Origin: Melanopsichium pennsylvanicum | Lineage: Eukaryota > Basidiomycota > Ustilaginomycetes > Ustilaginales | Length of the DNA: 64,000 bases | Direction of reading: 5' to 3' | Assembly (NCBI GenBank): GCA_900208305.1 | Contig: OAPG01000022.1 | Span: 310,001-374,000, forward strand | In this document: in pieces, positions 1 to 10,089 of the stretch | How the letters are laid out: each line of letters opens with the position of its first letter | How positions within the stretch are numbered: position 1 is the stretch's first letter | Translations under genes and position numbers: made by a program | Notes under the pieces: generated by a model | What the model saw: the letters and a program-made list of their open reading frames with translations, nothing else | Database searches by the model: none | What the model was told of the DNA's origin: nothing

Positions 1-409
1 CCTCCCCACATTCCTTACAATCCATCATCATCACTCCACTAAAAAAAAAAAAACCCCTCCAAATATAAATCAAAAGTCTAATCCTTTCTTTTCCTCCCCC
101 TATTCACTTTCATTCATTTCATCAAAACACAACATCATCAACCTATCCCCTTCATCTTCGAAACCGTATCAATCTTGCATAACTAGCCAAATTTCACTCT
201 CTTTCATCCATCTCCTTTGTTGAAATTCAATCTCATCCGCAGACACATGCGTCACCCAACCATGCAAGAAATTAATTAATTACTTTTTTTTCTTCTCTAT
301 AACTTGTTTGCCATCTTTTAAAACAAAGTGAAGCCTCCCAAGGATCCGCATCTCGAGAAGAAAAAAAAAAAACAAAAAACAAAAACAAAAAAAAATTAAG
401 AAAATGGAA
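1..409. other. Intergenic, downstream of the lipid kinase gene
   Basis: No gene is visible. The left part is rich in C and T with runs of A. Positions about 359-398 are an A-rich tract broken by single C residues, immediately beyond the stop codon of the leftward kinase gene, so it probably lies in or next to that gene's 3' untranslated region. Confidence 0.6.
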
Positions 410-3400
410 TCACAGAACCGAGGCAAGTCTAGGTCTCCTCACAGGATCCTCTTCATCACTGTCGCCACCATTGTCACCTGAGTTTAGCTTGGTAGCCACT
501 TCCTCGCACATGAGATCGAATCCATACCTCGCATCGAGTCTTGGCTGACAAGGTGTACCGATAAAGTAACTATCCATGGCGCTCCGGAATCGACTGGCGT
601 ACTCACTCGGTGGTAAGATGGTAACGTTGCCCTTTGCATCTTGACCTTTGAGTACCTTTTTGGAGCTCGACTCGAGTTGTTTGGCCAGAGTGAAAGCGCC
701 GAGAAAGTCGACGATCCGACATCGGAACCAGGGTCTTTCTGACATCTGTTCCGATTCGGATGTATTCTCGTTGGCAGCGGTCTTGTTGACAGAGTCTACA
801 TGATCGGACGCGGACAAAGGTGCGAAGGGTGCGGCTGGAGGGTACATATCGTCTTGTCGAATCGGTCGTTCCATGACACCGAGGAGCAACGAGTAATCCA
901 TGACGTTGGATGCGGTGAGGAATTGCGTATCGTTCTGAAGGGCACGAACAAAAACCTCCTTTTGTGTCTCGGGCACGAATGCGCGAGAACGGTACCGCTC
1001 AATCCATTCGCTGTCCCACCACACTGCGCTGGAACCAGATGACGGCTTGGCTTCGCCTGCTGTTGCTGCGCTGTCTTTGTTGCTCGTGTCACCGCTGCCA
1101 CGATTTGCACTTGTCTGCGCACCGCTGCTGCTGTTGCTACCCTTTTCGGTTCCACCAGATTCGGCTGCACCCGCCGATTGCATCCCAGCGTTCCATGCCG
1201 CAGTGACAGAACCTTGGCCATGCGAGTCTTGAGCCACAGCTGTTAAATCCACAAGCAACTGCCCCGTCGTAGCTGCGGAGGTGGCCGTGGTTTGCAGATT
1301 CTGCTGCTGTGCACTGAGCTTGACTTTGCGATCCGGGATCCCCTTGAGATCGAATCGAATCGACTTGCCACCATCGCCTGCCCATAGATTCTCGAGCAAC
1401 ATCACGTTCGTCTTGAGCTTCGTCTCACCCGATTTCGTGTCTTTGATCTTGATGCTGTAGACACCTGCGATTTTGTTCAGAAGTGTTGGGCAGTCATTCA
1501 CCGCCGAATTCATCATGTATCGAATGTACGCCGGCGCGAATTCGAGGAACGCTTCCTTCTCGTCGACGCTCCACACGGTGAGCAGCTGTTTTGCGACGAA
1601 GCGCTCATCTGCCGTTTTAAAGAAGGCCGATTTGGACTTGCCTCCGTTCGTTACCCACGGCTGACAGCGCGAAAGACTATGCGCAAAGTCGTGCTCGACG
1701 CCCCACCTCTCGCGCAGCGCTGCAAATTCCTCGGCAAACCAGGAGACGCAAGAGATCTTGGTCGTTCCGTGAACAATCGTGTGCTTGATGTGAGGCGACT
1801 CGGCTGCATGAGAGCTGGGGAGAGTGCTATTCGAGATCATCGATCGGGTATCTGCTCCTGCTCCGGTGACGCCCTCGCTCGCGGCAGAAGAGGGCTGTGC
1901 CATCAGCTTGTGCGGGTGGCTTCCGTCTCCTTTGCTGGGCGACGTGCCACTGGAAGTGCTTCTGCCAGTAACGCTAGAAGTGTCTAGCGCAGCAGACGAC
2001 CTACAACCGGGCGATGGCGATGTCGAAATTCCTCGTGGAGAAGCATGTTGTGTTGCTATGAGGTCAATATGGCGTGTGGCATCGCTGATGCGCGAGTTGC
2101 TAGCTTTGGATTGCGTCTTGTCGGAGGAAAATATACTTGCAAGTGAAGCGGGACGGCCGGACATCGGCGTGATCTGGGCGTGGAACTTGGTGTCCGTGCT
2201 TGTGCTGCTGGTTGTACTAATGCCTGCAGACTGACCAGTCTGCTGCTGCTTGGATGACTTTCTATCAGGAATAGAAGAAACTGAAGGCTGAGATCGAAGC
2301 TCGAAGGTGCGTCGGAGTGCTGATACGCTCCCAGAGGTGCGCAGATCCGGCCTCGAAGGCGAAGGCTTTGAAGATGAAGGCGTAGTACGTTCCAGCAAGG
2401 CTGCAGACGGCCGTCTCAACGGCGTCCTGTCTGTGCGACGTGCACCCAAAGTGGTGTCTTGGCCATCTTTCAAGCTTTCGACAATGGAATTGCTTTCATG
2501 GCAATCTTCATCGACCTCATCGTCCACATCGTCATCGTCGTCCTTGTCATCATCATCGATGTGATCGTTGAACGAGCCAGCAGATGAGCTCGATCTGCCG
2601 TTGGCGTTCATCGTCCGGTAGCTTATCCCTTGCTTTTCCGAGATAGTAGACCCGACCCGTCGCAGTGTCAACGAGAGGATAGATGACTCTCGACCATGCT
2701 TCTTCCTCTTCATCGCAGTGCGCACGGGCTCGGCGTCGAAAAAGATATCATCTACGTCCGGGTCCAGTTGAGACATGGGCACCTTGCGCATGCTCCGGTC
2801 CTTGAGCAGTGATGAAGCTGCTGTTGTGGTACTGGCAGCCGACGAGGAGATGTACGATCCGATCGTTGTAGCGTCTCCATCATCTCCAACACCCGTGCGC
2901 CATTGTCTCACATGCTCTTCATTGCTGCTGCCCATGTATCCCGCTGCCTCTTGCCGACGATCTGCAAGCGTTCCGATCTCAGTGCGGAAGTCGCGGGAGC
3001 TCAGCGAGAAAGCAATGATGGAGAGGGGCTCATCGTCACGAATGATGTAGCAGCTGCCAGGATAGGCGCGACGCCCTGCCTGGAGGTACTCGGGCTCTTC
3101 GTAGCTGCAACTTCCGAATTCTGCCTGCTCCTTTTTGGTCAGATGCTTCTTGGTCCATGCGGCCAGACGGTTCTTGGCGGACTTGGCGCGATCAGCGAAT
3201 GCCTTGCGGACGTCGTTGATCCCATCCAGGAAGAATGTCCTCTGCAGTGCTTCGTACAGCTCGAACTCGTCGGAGCGTAGCGAGGTGCGCAGATTGGTGA
3301 GCAGGTTCAACAGCTCGGCCACTTGACCCGAGATGGTCGAGCTGGATGACGACGCCAAAGAAATCTCAGCCCCCGTCTGTGCGGCCGGGAGTCCTGACTT

Positions 3401-6400
3401 TCTTCGGATCGTCATGCCAGCCTCGTCGAGCTCTCGGGACACGAAGATATCTTCAAGCTTGGTCGTGACGCTCTTGATCGATGCAAAGAAGCGCTGGATC
3501 TCGAGACGCGTGTCCTCGGCCAGCTGCTTGAACCTTCGTTTTTCGGCCGATGATTGCCTCTGCTTCCTCTCACGACGACGCTCGCTGCCTGTCTTTAGGG
3601 ACGGCCCTTCGATGTGAAGGTCGTAGAGGACGATAGGCTGTACTTGCACCTTGACCAGCGAACGTCCGCTGCGGAAAAAGCGAAGCAGGTTCGGCCCCTC
3701 TGCAACGCTTCTAGCATCTTCACTAAGGCCCTGGCGTAATTGCCGCTGCACGTTGGATAGACCACCGTAGGCTTTCGGGTTGGCAGGCGCCAGTCCGCCA
3801 GCTCGGCGCAGAGCAGGGTGATAGCAGATGGCTTCCAGGTAGCGTGCAAACGAAAGCAGGTAGGTAGACTCGGACATGGGCATCGCCTTGCCCTGCCAGC
3901 CACTCGTTGCGCTTGCGTTCCACATCCAGAGTCCACTCGTGCTTCCACCTCCCCGCTGGTCGACCAAGGGCCGCAGCGTTCCGCTTTCTGCTGCCTGCAC
4001 GGCGGTCTCGGCCACAGCAAAGGCTGTGGTAGCAGCCTCCTTTTCGATAAGCGAGGCAGTAGCAATGGCCGAAACGTCCGATTCACGAGATCTTGTTGGC
4101 TTGAGCGGGGGCAAGATAGCAGCGCTTCCTGATTTCAGGGTCCCGTCGGTCAATGCTTTTCCTGCCTTAGGCTCTGAGTCGCGCTGTGGTTCGGTCTCGA
4201 CCTCGTATAGGCGTGATGGAAGCAAGGTGGCAACGATTCTGACGCGGCAAGAACCGTGGATGAATTGCAGACGTTGTTCAGGCATGCCGTAGGTTGCATT
4301 GGTGCGTTGTCCCGCCGAGGCATCATCGCGAGCTTGGTCCTTATTGGCCTTTCCGCTAACGATGCGAGAGTCTGTGACCTTCGATGCGGCATCGCGATCT
4401 GCCTCGAGCGCACAGGCTCTGATTCCGAGTTCCTCGATGACTTGTCCGAGCGGGACGTCTCGGCTATTGCTCAAACGCTGGTAGAAGGCCACCTCTTCGC
4501 GGCACAGACCAAGCGTAGAAACATCTCCGGATAGAAGCTCGTATGACAAGAGCTGTACCGAGTTTATACCTGCTTGCGCCTTGGCCTGAATCTGCTGCGG
4601 CGATCGCGATGAGATGGCACTCCAAGATGGGGGCAGCGAGGTCTTCTGAACGCCCACGAAGGGGAGAAGATCGCCTGAGGCCGAGATTCCGTGGCAAGGC
4701 GATGCAAACGTCATGTGCTCGCGGCGTTGATCGGCGAGGAAGCGTAGCGCCTGCAATCGATGGAATGCGGTCAAGTACGCAACAGTCGGGAAGCCTAGCT
4801 CTTTGGTGTGTGCTGGATACTGGTAACACAGCAGCATGGATAGTTCGGGCGACGTCGAGAGTGCCGGCGGGGCTGGTGACGTGACAGGAAAGACAGGCTG
4901 AGGCTTGGCCTGGGCACGCAGTCTTTGAAAGTTGGAGAGGTTCTTATCGATAGTCGTCGTGCGAGTCCGTGGGGTTGGCTCATCTATACTGGGCCTGGAG
5001 GCTCGAGAAGATGCGGCTGACGAGCTAGAGTCGGAAGCAGAAATGACGGTGTCAAGATGCGGAGGCTCGGGGGCCACAGGGCGCGTAAAAGCATTCATCA
5101 GTCGTCCAACTAAGCGATGTGGCTTGCTGTTTGACTCGGCCCGGCCTCCCTGTGGTGTAGCTGGAGCAGATTTATTCGACACGTTAGCGAAAAGTGCGGC
5201 CTTCCTTGCCGCGATGGACTGCTTTGGCTCTTCTCCAGCATTGAAGAGCGTCTTCCTGGTGGCCGTCGACGATAAGCTATTCGTATCGTCTTCAGTGTGA
5301 TAGCGATGCATTGTGAGCGATTTTCGAGGAGCTGCTGCTTCGAGATCATCACTTGTCCCGGGCCTTGCTTCATTGCCAGCCGATTCTGCTGATCCTTGCG
5401 AGTGGGTGCCAAGCATACCCCACAAGCTCTTGGTCCACTTTCGTGATCCCGGCTTTGTAAGATTGGTTTCAGCTTCGTGCGCCTCTGCAACCGTGGTCTC
5501 GACCAGTGCTTCGCGAGTACTGCTCCCAGAGACAGATCTCTGACCATCGGTGAGGCTCTGCTGTGGGCTGGCTCGCGAGAGGACAGGCTGCCGAATTAGA
5601 CTTGTGCCTCGCTGCGGCGCGTCGACGGCCGAAGTGGAGCGAGCAGGTACGCCGGCAACCTTTGGGCGAGCAGCGTCCGAGTCGCTCAGGAAGCTTGACT
5701 CGAGCAGCATGGACATGCCAACATGTAGAGCGATTTCAAGCAGCTCGGTCAAAGCCTCTCTCTCCTCTTCGTTCTGCACTCGACAGATAAAGCTGCCGCC
5801 GACAAGCCTAACCCGCTGATCCTCATCGCGAGGCGAGACGCTGCCTTTGCGCTCATGCGACGAAGCGGCGTGACGAGCAAAGAGCTCATCGCCTTCGAAA
5901 ACATCGGGCTTCCACACGACCGGTTCGCCGCTTTCGTTGTCCACGACGGTGTCAGCATCCAGTTGAGCCCCATGCTGACGACGACCATGTCCGACCTTGC
6001 CCGCTTTGGCCGTCATGTCGGACCGCGTCGAAATGCTGGATTCGGCGCTAGTATCCTCGATAGCTGCGGGGATTTTGCCAAAGTCTCTGGCGGTGAGTGT
6101 ACCGGAACGCCGGTGGCGACCTTTCTCGGATGGGTTGGCGACTTGGATAGAAGCGCAAAGCCTGCAGACAACCATCTTGGCCCACTCATCGCAGCCTTGG
6201 CCGATCTCGGTGAGGTGGTCATGTTCGGCCTTTTCGAGCGCATCGGTCTCGGCTGCTTCAGCTTCAGAGCGGCTAACGAAGGAACGAAAGCTGGGTCGAG
6301 AGGATTGAGGGTGCAGAGAGCCAGGAGCAGCTACTGCTGCATCGATCGCGTCTTCCGGCTTGTCGCCGTTGGCTGCGGCAGCGACCGCTGCCTGCTGTGC

Positions 6401-8077
6401 CCTCTGACGCATCGCAGCACCAGCGGCGGCGCTCAGTGATGCCAGATGCTCCATAGCCTTGCTCTTTTGGCCTGCAGAAGTGGCTCCCGTCTCGCTTGAC
6501 GCTGCTATGCCCGTCTCGGGTGATTTGAGAGTAGTGTCGGCTACAGAATCCAGTGTAGCCTGTTCAGGAGTAGTGGGTAGTTGTGGACTAGGCGTGCCCA
6601 AGGCGATGCTGGTCGTGTGTTGGAGAGGCGCAGGAGACGTGGATCCTGTCGAGCCTGCATATGAGGGTTTCTCGACGGCCTCCAACACATCGGACTGGCC
6701 GCTCTCGGGTGTAGCCGTACCGCTCAGCGCTGTTGTGGCGCTTGACTTGGGAAGGAAGGTGGGAAGCCCAGCATTCGTCTTGAGCAGACTTTCGGAAGTG
6801 CGGCGCACAGAGGACATCGAGGGCGGAGGCAGGTCATGAGTTGCTGACGATGTAGCGTGCTTCTCGTCGAGCTGCGCGTTTGAAGCTTCAAGGGACTCGA
6901 CACCTGCTACTGGCCCGTAGTTACGGACAAACCAAATGGCGTTGCTGAGAATCTTGACAGCGACATCCCTTTTGCGTAGACGATGATCGGGGTCGGAGTA
7001 GAGGTTGGAATAAAGGTCGTGACTCATCTGCAGATGGGAACCCGAAGTGAGGCCAGACGATGGAACATCGCCCGAGAGGGGTAGCAGGACGTTCTTGTGC
7101 GCTTCCTTGTAGGCTCTTCCTAGCGCTGCAGCAGGCCATGCAAAGCGAGCCCAGCGGGATGACAAGCCGCTGTTGGCTTCGGCGGCTTGAGTTGCAGTAG
7201 CGTTGCGAAGCTGAGCCTCGGCACGCCATCGAATCGAGGCGGTGCGTTGCAAAGCGCCCAGCACTTGCTTTTGGGAGAGATGTCGGAAAGCAGCTTGAAG
7301 CGCTTCATATAAGCTTTCAAGAGTGGCCTCGTCTAGCACGTAGAGACTGTGTGTTGCGACGTTACCAGAAGCCGCAGCAGCAGCTATGTTGGAGTTGGAC
7401 TGCTTTTTGTAGGTGCCTGTGGCAGAAACCATGAGACTCCTACCTACAGTGCCGTCGTCAAGGCCCATGTGGGTATTAGACGCGTATCGAAGTGCAGCAT
7501 GGTGGAGAATAGAAAGGAGGTGACGCAGACTTTGTTGGTCTAGACCTTGACCCTCGGTGACTTGCTGCTGATGTGGAAGCTTGGAGTCTGTCTGTGGGTC
7601 GAAGCGAGACGATGTGGGCTGAGTAGCAGTACCGAATCGAGAGAATGTCGAGGCGCTGGTGGTGTGCTTCTCCGGAAGAGCGTCTGGCCACCACGACTCT
7701 GCGTTTTGGTATTGAGAGTCAAGAAGAGATGAATGTACGAGGCCTGAATTATTTGCATCTGCTGGAGCGGGGTGATGAAAGTGTGACGTTGGGATTTGGG
7801 GAAGAGGCTTGCGGATGAGACGTCGACGAGTGGTGAGGGAAAGCTCGATGCTGGCCTGCCAGTTGGACGTTGAGCCGTGGGAAAGCGGGCTGTGTTCAGT
7901 GGATTCGACGACGGATGCAGAGCGCGAAGGTGGAGTTGAAGGGAACGCGTGATGCACTGACGAAGGCGATCGATAGCGGTTGGGTGTGATGGGCACTCTT
8001 GGCTGACTGGGTGCGTTTCGCTTCATGGGCGAAGAAGCTGAGGGAGTCGGATCAGCCCGAGGTGTTTGTGTGATCAT
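410..8077 (-). CDS. FAB1: Fab1/PIKfyve-type phosphatidylinositol phosphate kinase without FYVE domain
   Basis: A 2555-residue protein whose C-terminal part (about residues 2100-2530) is a PIP-kinase domain. It has the Fab1-type opening with SLSRCQPW and GGKSKSAFFKT, the lysine-bearing FVAKQL, FDLKG, NVMDYSLLLG (near residue 2396), a VDFLGAFT segment and the LPPSEYASRF activation region. Fab1 enzymes make PI(3,5)P2 from PI3P on endosome/vacuole membranes. Upstream, LGQVIEELG followed by FIHGSCRVRI resembles the end of the cysteine-rich region that precedes the Fab1 kinase domain, but it is degenerate. The first 2000 residues are mostly Ser/Ala/Thr-rich. I find no FYVE zinc-finger motif and no clear chaperonin-like domain. 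An Asp-rich stretch lies at about plus-strand 2510-2560. The start is a true ATG and the frame is uninterrupted. The kinase family is certain; orthology to Fab1 rather than a lineage-specific paralogue is inferred. Confidence 0.85.
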   Translation of the reverse strand: MITQTPRADPTPSASSPMKRNAPSQPRVPITPNRYRSPSSVHHAFPSTPPSRSASVVESTEHSPLSHGSTSNWQASIELSLTTRRRLIRKPLPQIPTSHFHHPAPADANNSGLVHSSLLDSQYQNAESWWPDALPEKHTTSASTFSRFGTATQPTSSRFDPQTDSKLPHQQQVTEGQGLDQQSLRHLLSILHHAALRYASNTHMGLDDGTVGRSLMVSATGTYKKQSNSNIAAAAASGNVATHSLYVLDEATLESLYEALQAAFRHLSQKQVLGALQRTASIRWRAEAQLRNATATQAAEANSGLSSRWARFAWPAAALGRAYKEAHKNVLLPLSGDVPSSGLTSGSHLQMSHDLYSNLYSDPDHRLRKRDVAVKILSNAIWFVRNYGPVAGVESLEASNAQLDEKHATSSATHDLPPPSMSSVRRTSESLLKTNAGLPTFLPKSSATTALSGTATPESGQSDVLEAVEKPSYAGSTGSTSPAPLQHTTSIALGTPSPQLPTTPEQATLDSVADTTLKSPETGIAASSETGATSAGQKSKAMEHLASLSAAAGAAMRQRAQQAAVAAAANGDKPEDAIDAAVAAPGSLHPQSSRPSFRSFVSRSEAEAAETDALEKAEHDHLTEIGQGCDEWAKMVVCRLCASIQVANPSEKGRHRRSGTLTARDFGKIPAAIEDTSAESSISTRSDMTAKAGKVGHGRRQHGAQLDADTVVDNESGEPVVWKPDVFEGDELFARHAASSHERKGSVSPRDEDQRVRLVGGSFICRVQNEEEREALTELLEIALHVGMSMLLESSFLSDSDAARPKVAGVPARSTSAVDAPQRGTSLIRQPVLSRASPQQSLTDGQRSVSGSSTREALVETTVAEAHEAETNLTKPGSRKWTKSLWGMLGTHSQGSAESAGNEARPGTSDDLEAAAPRKSLTMHRYHTEDDTNSLSSTATRKTLFNAGEEPKQSIAARKAALFANVSNKSAPATPQGGRAESNSKPHRLVGRLMNAFTRPVAPEPPHLDTVISASDSSSSAASSRASRPSIDEPTPRTRTTTIDKNLSNFQRLRAQAKPQPVFPVTSPAPPALSTSPELSMLLCYQYPAHTKELGFPTVAYLTAFHRLQALRFLADQRREHMTFASPCHGISASGDLLPFVGVQKTSLPPSWSAISSRSPQQIQAKAQAGINSVQLLSYELLSGDVSTLGLCREEVAFYQRLSNSRDVPLGQVIEELGIRACALEADRDAASKVTDSRIVSGKANKDQARDDASAGQRTNATYGMPEQRLQFIHGSCRVRIVATLLPSRLYEVETEPQRDSEPKAGKALTDGTLKSGSAAILPPLKPTRSRESDVSAIATASLIEKEAATTAFAVAETAVQAAESGTLRPLVDQRGGGSTSGLWMWNASATSGWQGKAMPMSESTYLLSFARYLEAICYHPALRRAGGLAPANPKAYGGLSNVQRQLRQGLSEDARSVAEGPNLLRFFRSGRSLVKVQVQPIVLYDLHIEGPSLKTGSERRRERKQRQSSAEKRRFKQLAEDTRLEIQRFFASIKSVTTKLEDIFVSRELDEAGMTIRRKSGLPAAQTGAEISLASSSSSTISGQVAELLNLLTNLRTSLRSDEFELYEALQRTFFLDGINDVRKAFADRAKSAKNRLAAWTKKHLTKKEQAEFGSCSYEEPEYLQAGRRAYPGSCYIIRDDEPLSIIAFSLSSRDFRTEIGTLADRRQEAAGYMGSSNEEHVRQWRTGVGDDGDATTIGSYISSSAASTTTAASSLLKDRSMRKVPMSQLDPDVDDIFFDAEPVRTAMKRKKHGRESSILSLTLRRVGSTISEKQGISYRTMNANGRSSSSAGSFNDHIDDDDKDDDDDVDDEVDEDCHESNSIVESLKDGQDTTLGARRTDRTPLRRPSAALLERTTPSSSKPSPSRPDLRTSGSVSALRRTFELRSQPSVSSIPDRKSSKQQQTGQSAGISTTSSTSTDTKFHAQITPMSGRPASLASIFSSDKTQSKASNSRISDATRHIDLIATQHASPRGISTSPSPGCRSSAALDTSSVTGRSTSSGTSPSKGDGSHPHKLMAQPSSAASEGVTGAGADTRSMISNSTLPSSHAAESPHIKHTIVHGTTKISCVSWFAEEFAALRERWGVEHDFAHSLSRCQPWVTNGGKSKSAFFKTADERFVAKQLLTVWSVDEKEAFLEFAPAYIRYMMNSAVNDCPTLLNKIAGVYSIKIKDTKSGETKLKTNVMLLENLWAGDGGKSIRFDLKGIPDRKVKLSAQQQNLQTTATSAATTGQLLVDLTAVAQDSHGQGSVTAAWNAGMQSAGAAESGGTEKGSNSSSGAQTSANRGSGDTSNKDSAATAGEAKPSSGSSAVWWDSEWIERYRSRAFVPETQKEVFVRALQNDTQFLTASNVMDYSLLLGVMERPIRQDDMYPPAAPFAPLSASDHVDSVNKTAANENTSESEQMSERPWFRCRIVDFLGAFTLAKQLESSSKKVLKGQDAKGNVTILPPSEYASRFRSAMDSYFIGTPCQPRLDARYGFDLMCEEVATKLNSGDNGGDSDEEDPVRRPRLASVL

Positions 8078-8365
8078 GATGGAGCGCTCTAGTGAATTGG
8101 CTGCACTCGAACGACTCAGCCTTGGTGAGCGACTAAAGGAGCAAAGGTATCGTCAGTTGATGAGGCGGGCACAGTGCGAGTGGGATGACCGACTGCCGAG
8201 TCCTTGATCGAAATGGTGCTCTCAGAGAGGATGCGAGAGTTGTGACGAGGTGCTATGCATTAAGAGTGGGACGCCGGTTGGTCATGAGCGTCGGGAGGGT
8301 GGTGCTTGAGGCTGCATCCGTTCAGTGATTGGGCGTGACTCAAAAAATGGTTCGGAAGAGGCGAT

Positions 8366-8429
8366 GCTGTGTCCCAAGTCAGCTGTGTCCCAAGTCAGCT
8401 GTGTCCCAAGTCAGCTGTGTCCCAAGTCA
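8366..8429. repeat. Tandem repeat, four exact 16-bp units
   Basis: Unit GCTGTGTCCCAAGTCA, repeated four times without a mismatch, about 290 bp upstream of the FAB1-like start codon. Perfect identity suggests recent expansion or slippage. Confidence 0.95.
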
Positions 8430-9014
8430 GAAAATGACGCTTCGTGAAGGAGCGGATTCCGGACTGGTTTGCATCGGCAAGGCCGAATGAATTAGATGAC
8501 AGCGACGGCGTACCCTTTTGTCGCGAATTGGAGAAGAAGATGTGATCAAGGAAGGAGCGTGTGTTGCTGAGCCACAAGGATGATGCACAAGTGTAACACT
8601 TACTCTACGTAAATCTCGAGGCAGAGCAGCTTGCCGGTTACTCGGCTGTGATGATTGGTGCTCTGGCCCCTGAAGTGAACCCTGCGCTTGGCCTCGCTTT
8701 CCAATTTTGCTTGATTTGGTTGTGGTTTAGTTTTGTTTTTCTTTTCTGCTTTTTTTCGTCTCTCTCACTCGACCAACGAAAGTGTTTTCGCGATGAGCTG
8801 TGCCAGATTGCTCTTCTTGATGTTTTGTTTTTGTTTTTGTTTTCAACCATGGAAAAAGGGCAGATCGGGCCGGCGAGAAAAAAGGAAAGCAAGCTGGCAC
8901 TTGAGCTGTACGTGTTGGGGTGGGTCTCTTGCCTTGTGTAAATAATTGAAACATGGATGATGCTTTTTGTGAGCATTGAAAAGTGGAGGCGTGGAAGCGT
9001 GTTTGTTGGCCCTA

Positions 9015-9047
9015 CAATGGGACGGCAATGGGACGGCAATGGGACGC
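9015..9047. repeat. Tandem repeat, three 11-bp units
   Basis: Unit CAATGGGACGG, three copies; the last differs at its final base. It lies in the middle of the divergent promoter interval. Confidence 0.9.
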
Positions 9048-9745
9048 GTCGAGGATTTGCGTGCCGTTGTTAGTTGCGTGGAGTGTTGGTTACTCGTGGC
9101 ACAAACAGCCTTGCCAAAAGCCCTTGTTTGCCAGAACCGCAAGAGCAACGAAGGAGATACAGAGTACACAACCAAGAGCCTATCTCAACAAAGCTTTCCG
9201 ACAGGTGCGGTTCAAATGTGAGCATGTAAAGCAATCTACAGTTCTGTACTGTACTTTAATGTGCTGTACTGTATGGGTTGAGCTGAAGAAACTTGATGTA
9301 GAGCTTGATTGAGAATGTGGCGAGCTTGTGCTCCTCAAGTGGTGCTCTGAGCAATCACACCACTGCTTTGTGTGACCCTGTTCCCATGCATATCAACGAT
9401 GTATGATTCTTCGCACGTTTGAGCCGCAGTATTGCAGAGAGCACTGCATCGATTGCACACGCACACTCAGCTATGGTGGTGTAGCATAATGTATTGAACC
9501 GAATTTTAAAGTCCGCTGTTTGGGGAGCCTTTTTACTTTTTCTAGTCAACCTAACTTGGTTGAAAAGCAGCAAGACGCATCGGCGAGATCCCGATTGGGT
9601 CACATGTGTGGTGGCTTGCTAGTTTGTGTGATTCACTTGATGCGACGCTTGTGGGCCTCTGACTCTACTCATGATAGACGGCTGCAATGCTTTTTTTTTT
9701 TTTTTTTGGTTAGTCGGAATTACGAGCAGTGTCACGAGTAGATTG

Positions 9746-9770
9746 TCTCGTCTCGTCTCGTCTCGTCTCG
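9746..9770. repeat. Pentanucleotide microsatellite (TCTCG)5
   Basis: Five TCTCG units, followed by two degenerate copies. It is located about 320 bp upstream of the RIC8 start. Confidence 0.9.
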
Positions 9771-10089
9771 TATCGGCTCGGCTCTTGTTGCTAGAGTGCG
9801 ATCTGGCTGACCGGTGTTTCAATTGAGCGTTGCATTTCGTCACTACTCACACTCTCTTGTCTCTAGTCGTGTCACACTTGCGAGGCGTCTCAAGGGTCTA
9901 AAGTTGGCTTGCTCGTTCTCATGCCCAAATTCAATTGAATTCCTTACTCTCTCTATACCACATTATCATCTTGGTCTTAGCTCGCTCACATTCACCGTGT
10001 AAAGTACGCTTTTGCTCGCCCAGAAAGCGACTCCGCACTCACCCTCACTTCCATAACAGCGCTCATCACCAACGCGAGGCATTCGATCC

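Larger units (their letters stand above)
8078..10089. other. Divergent promoter interval between FAB1-like and RIC8
   Basis: Two kilobases separate two divergent genes, and no convincing coding region is present. The interval holds several short tandem repeats (listed separately), a 17-base T run at 9691-9707, and two TACTGTA heptamers (9247-9253 and 9267-9273). Short open frames occur on both strands but have low-complexity translations and no recognisable domain. Confidence 0.6.
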
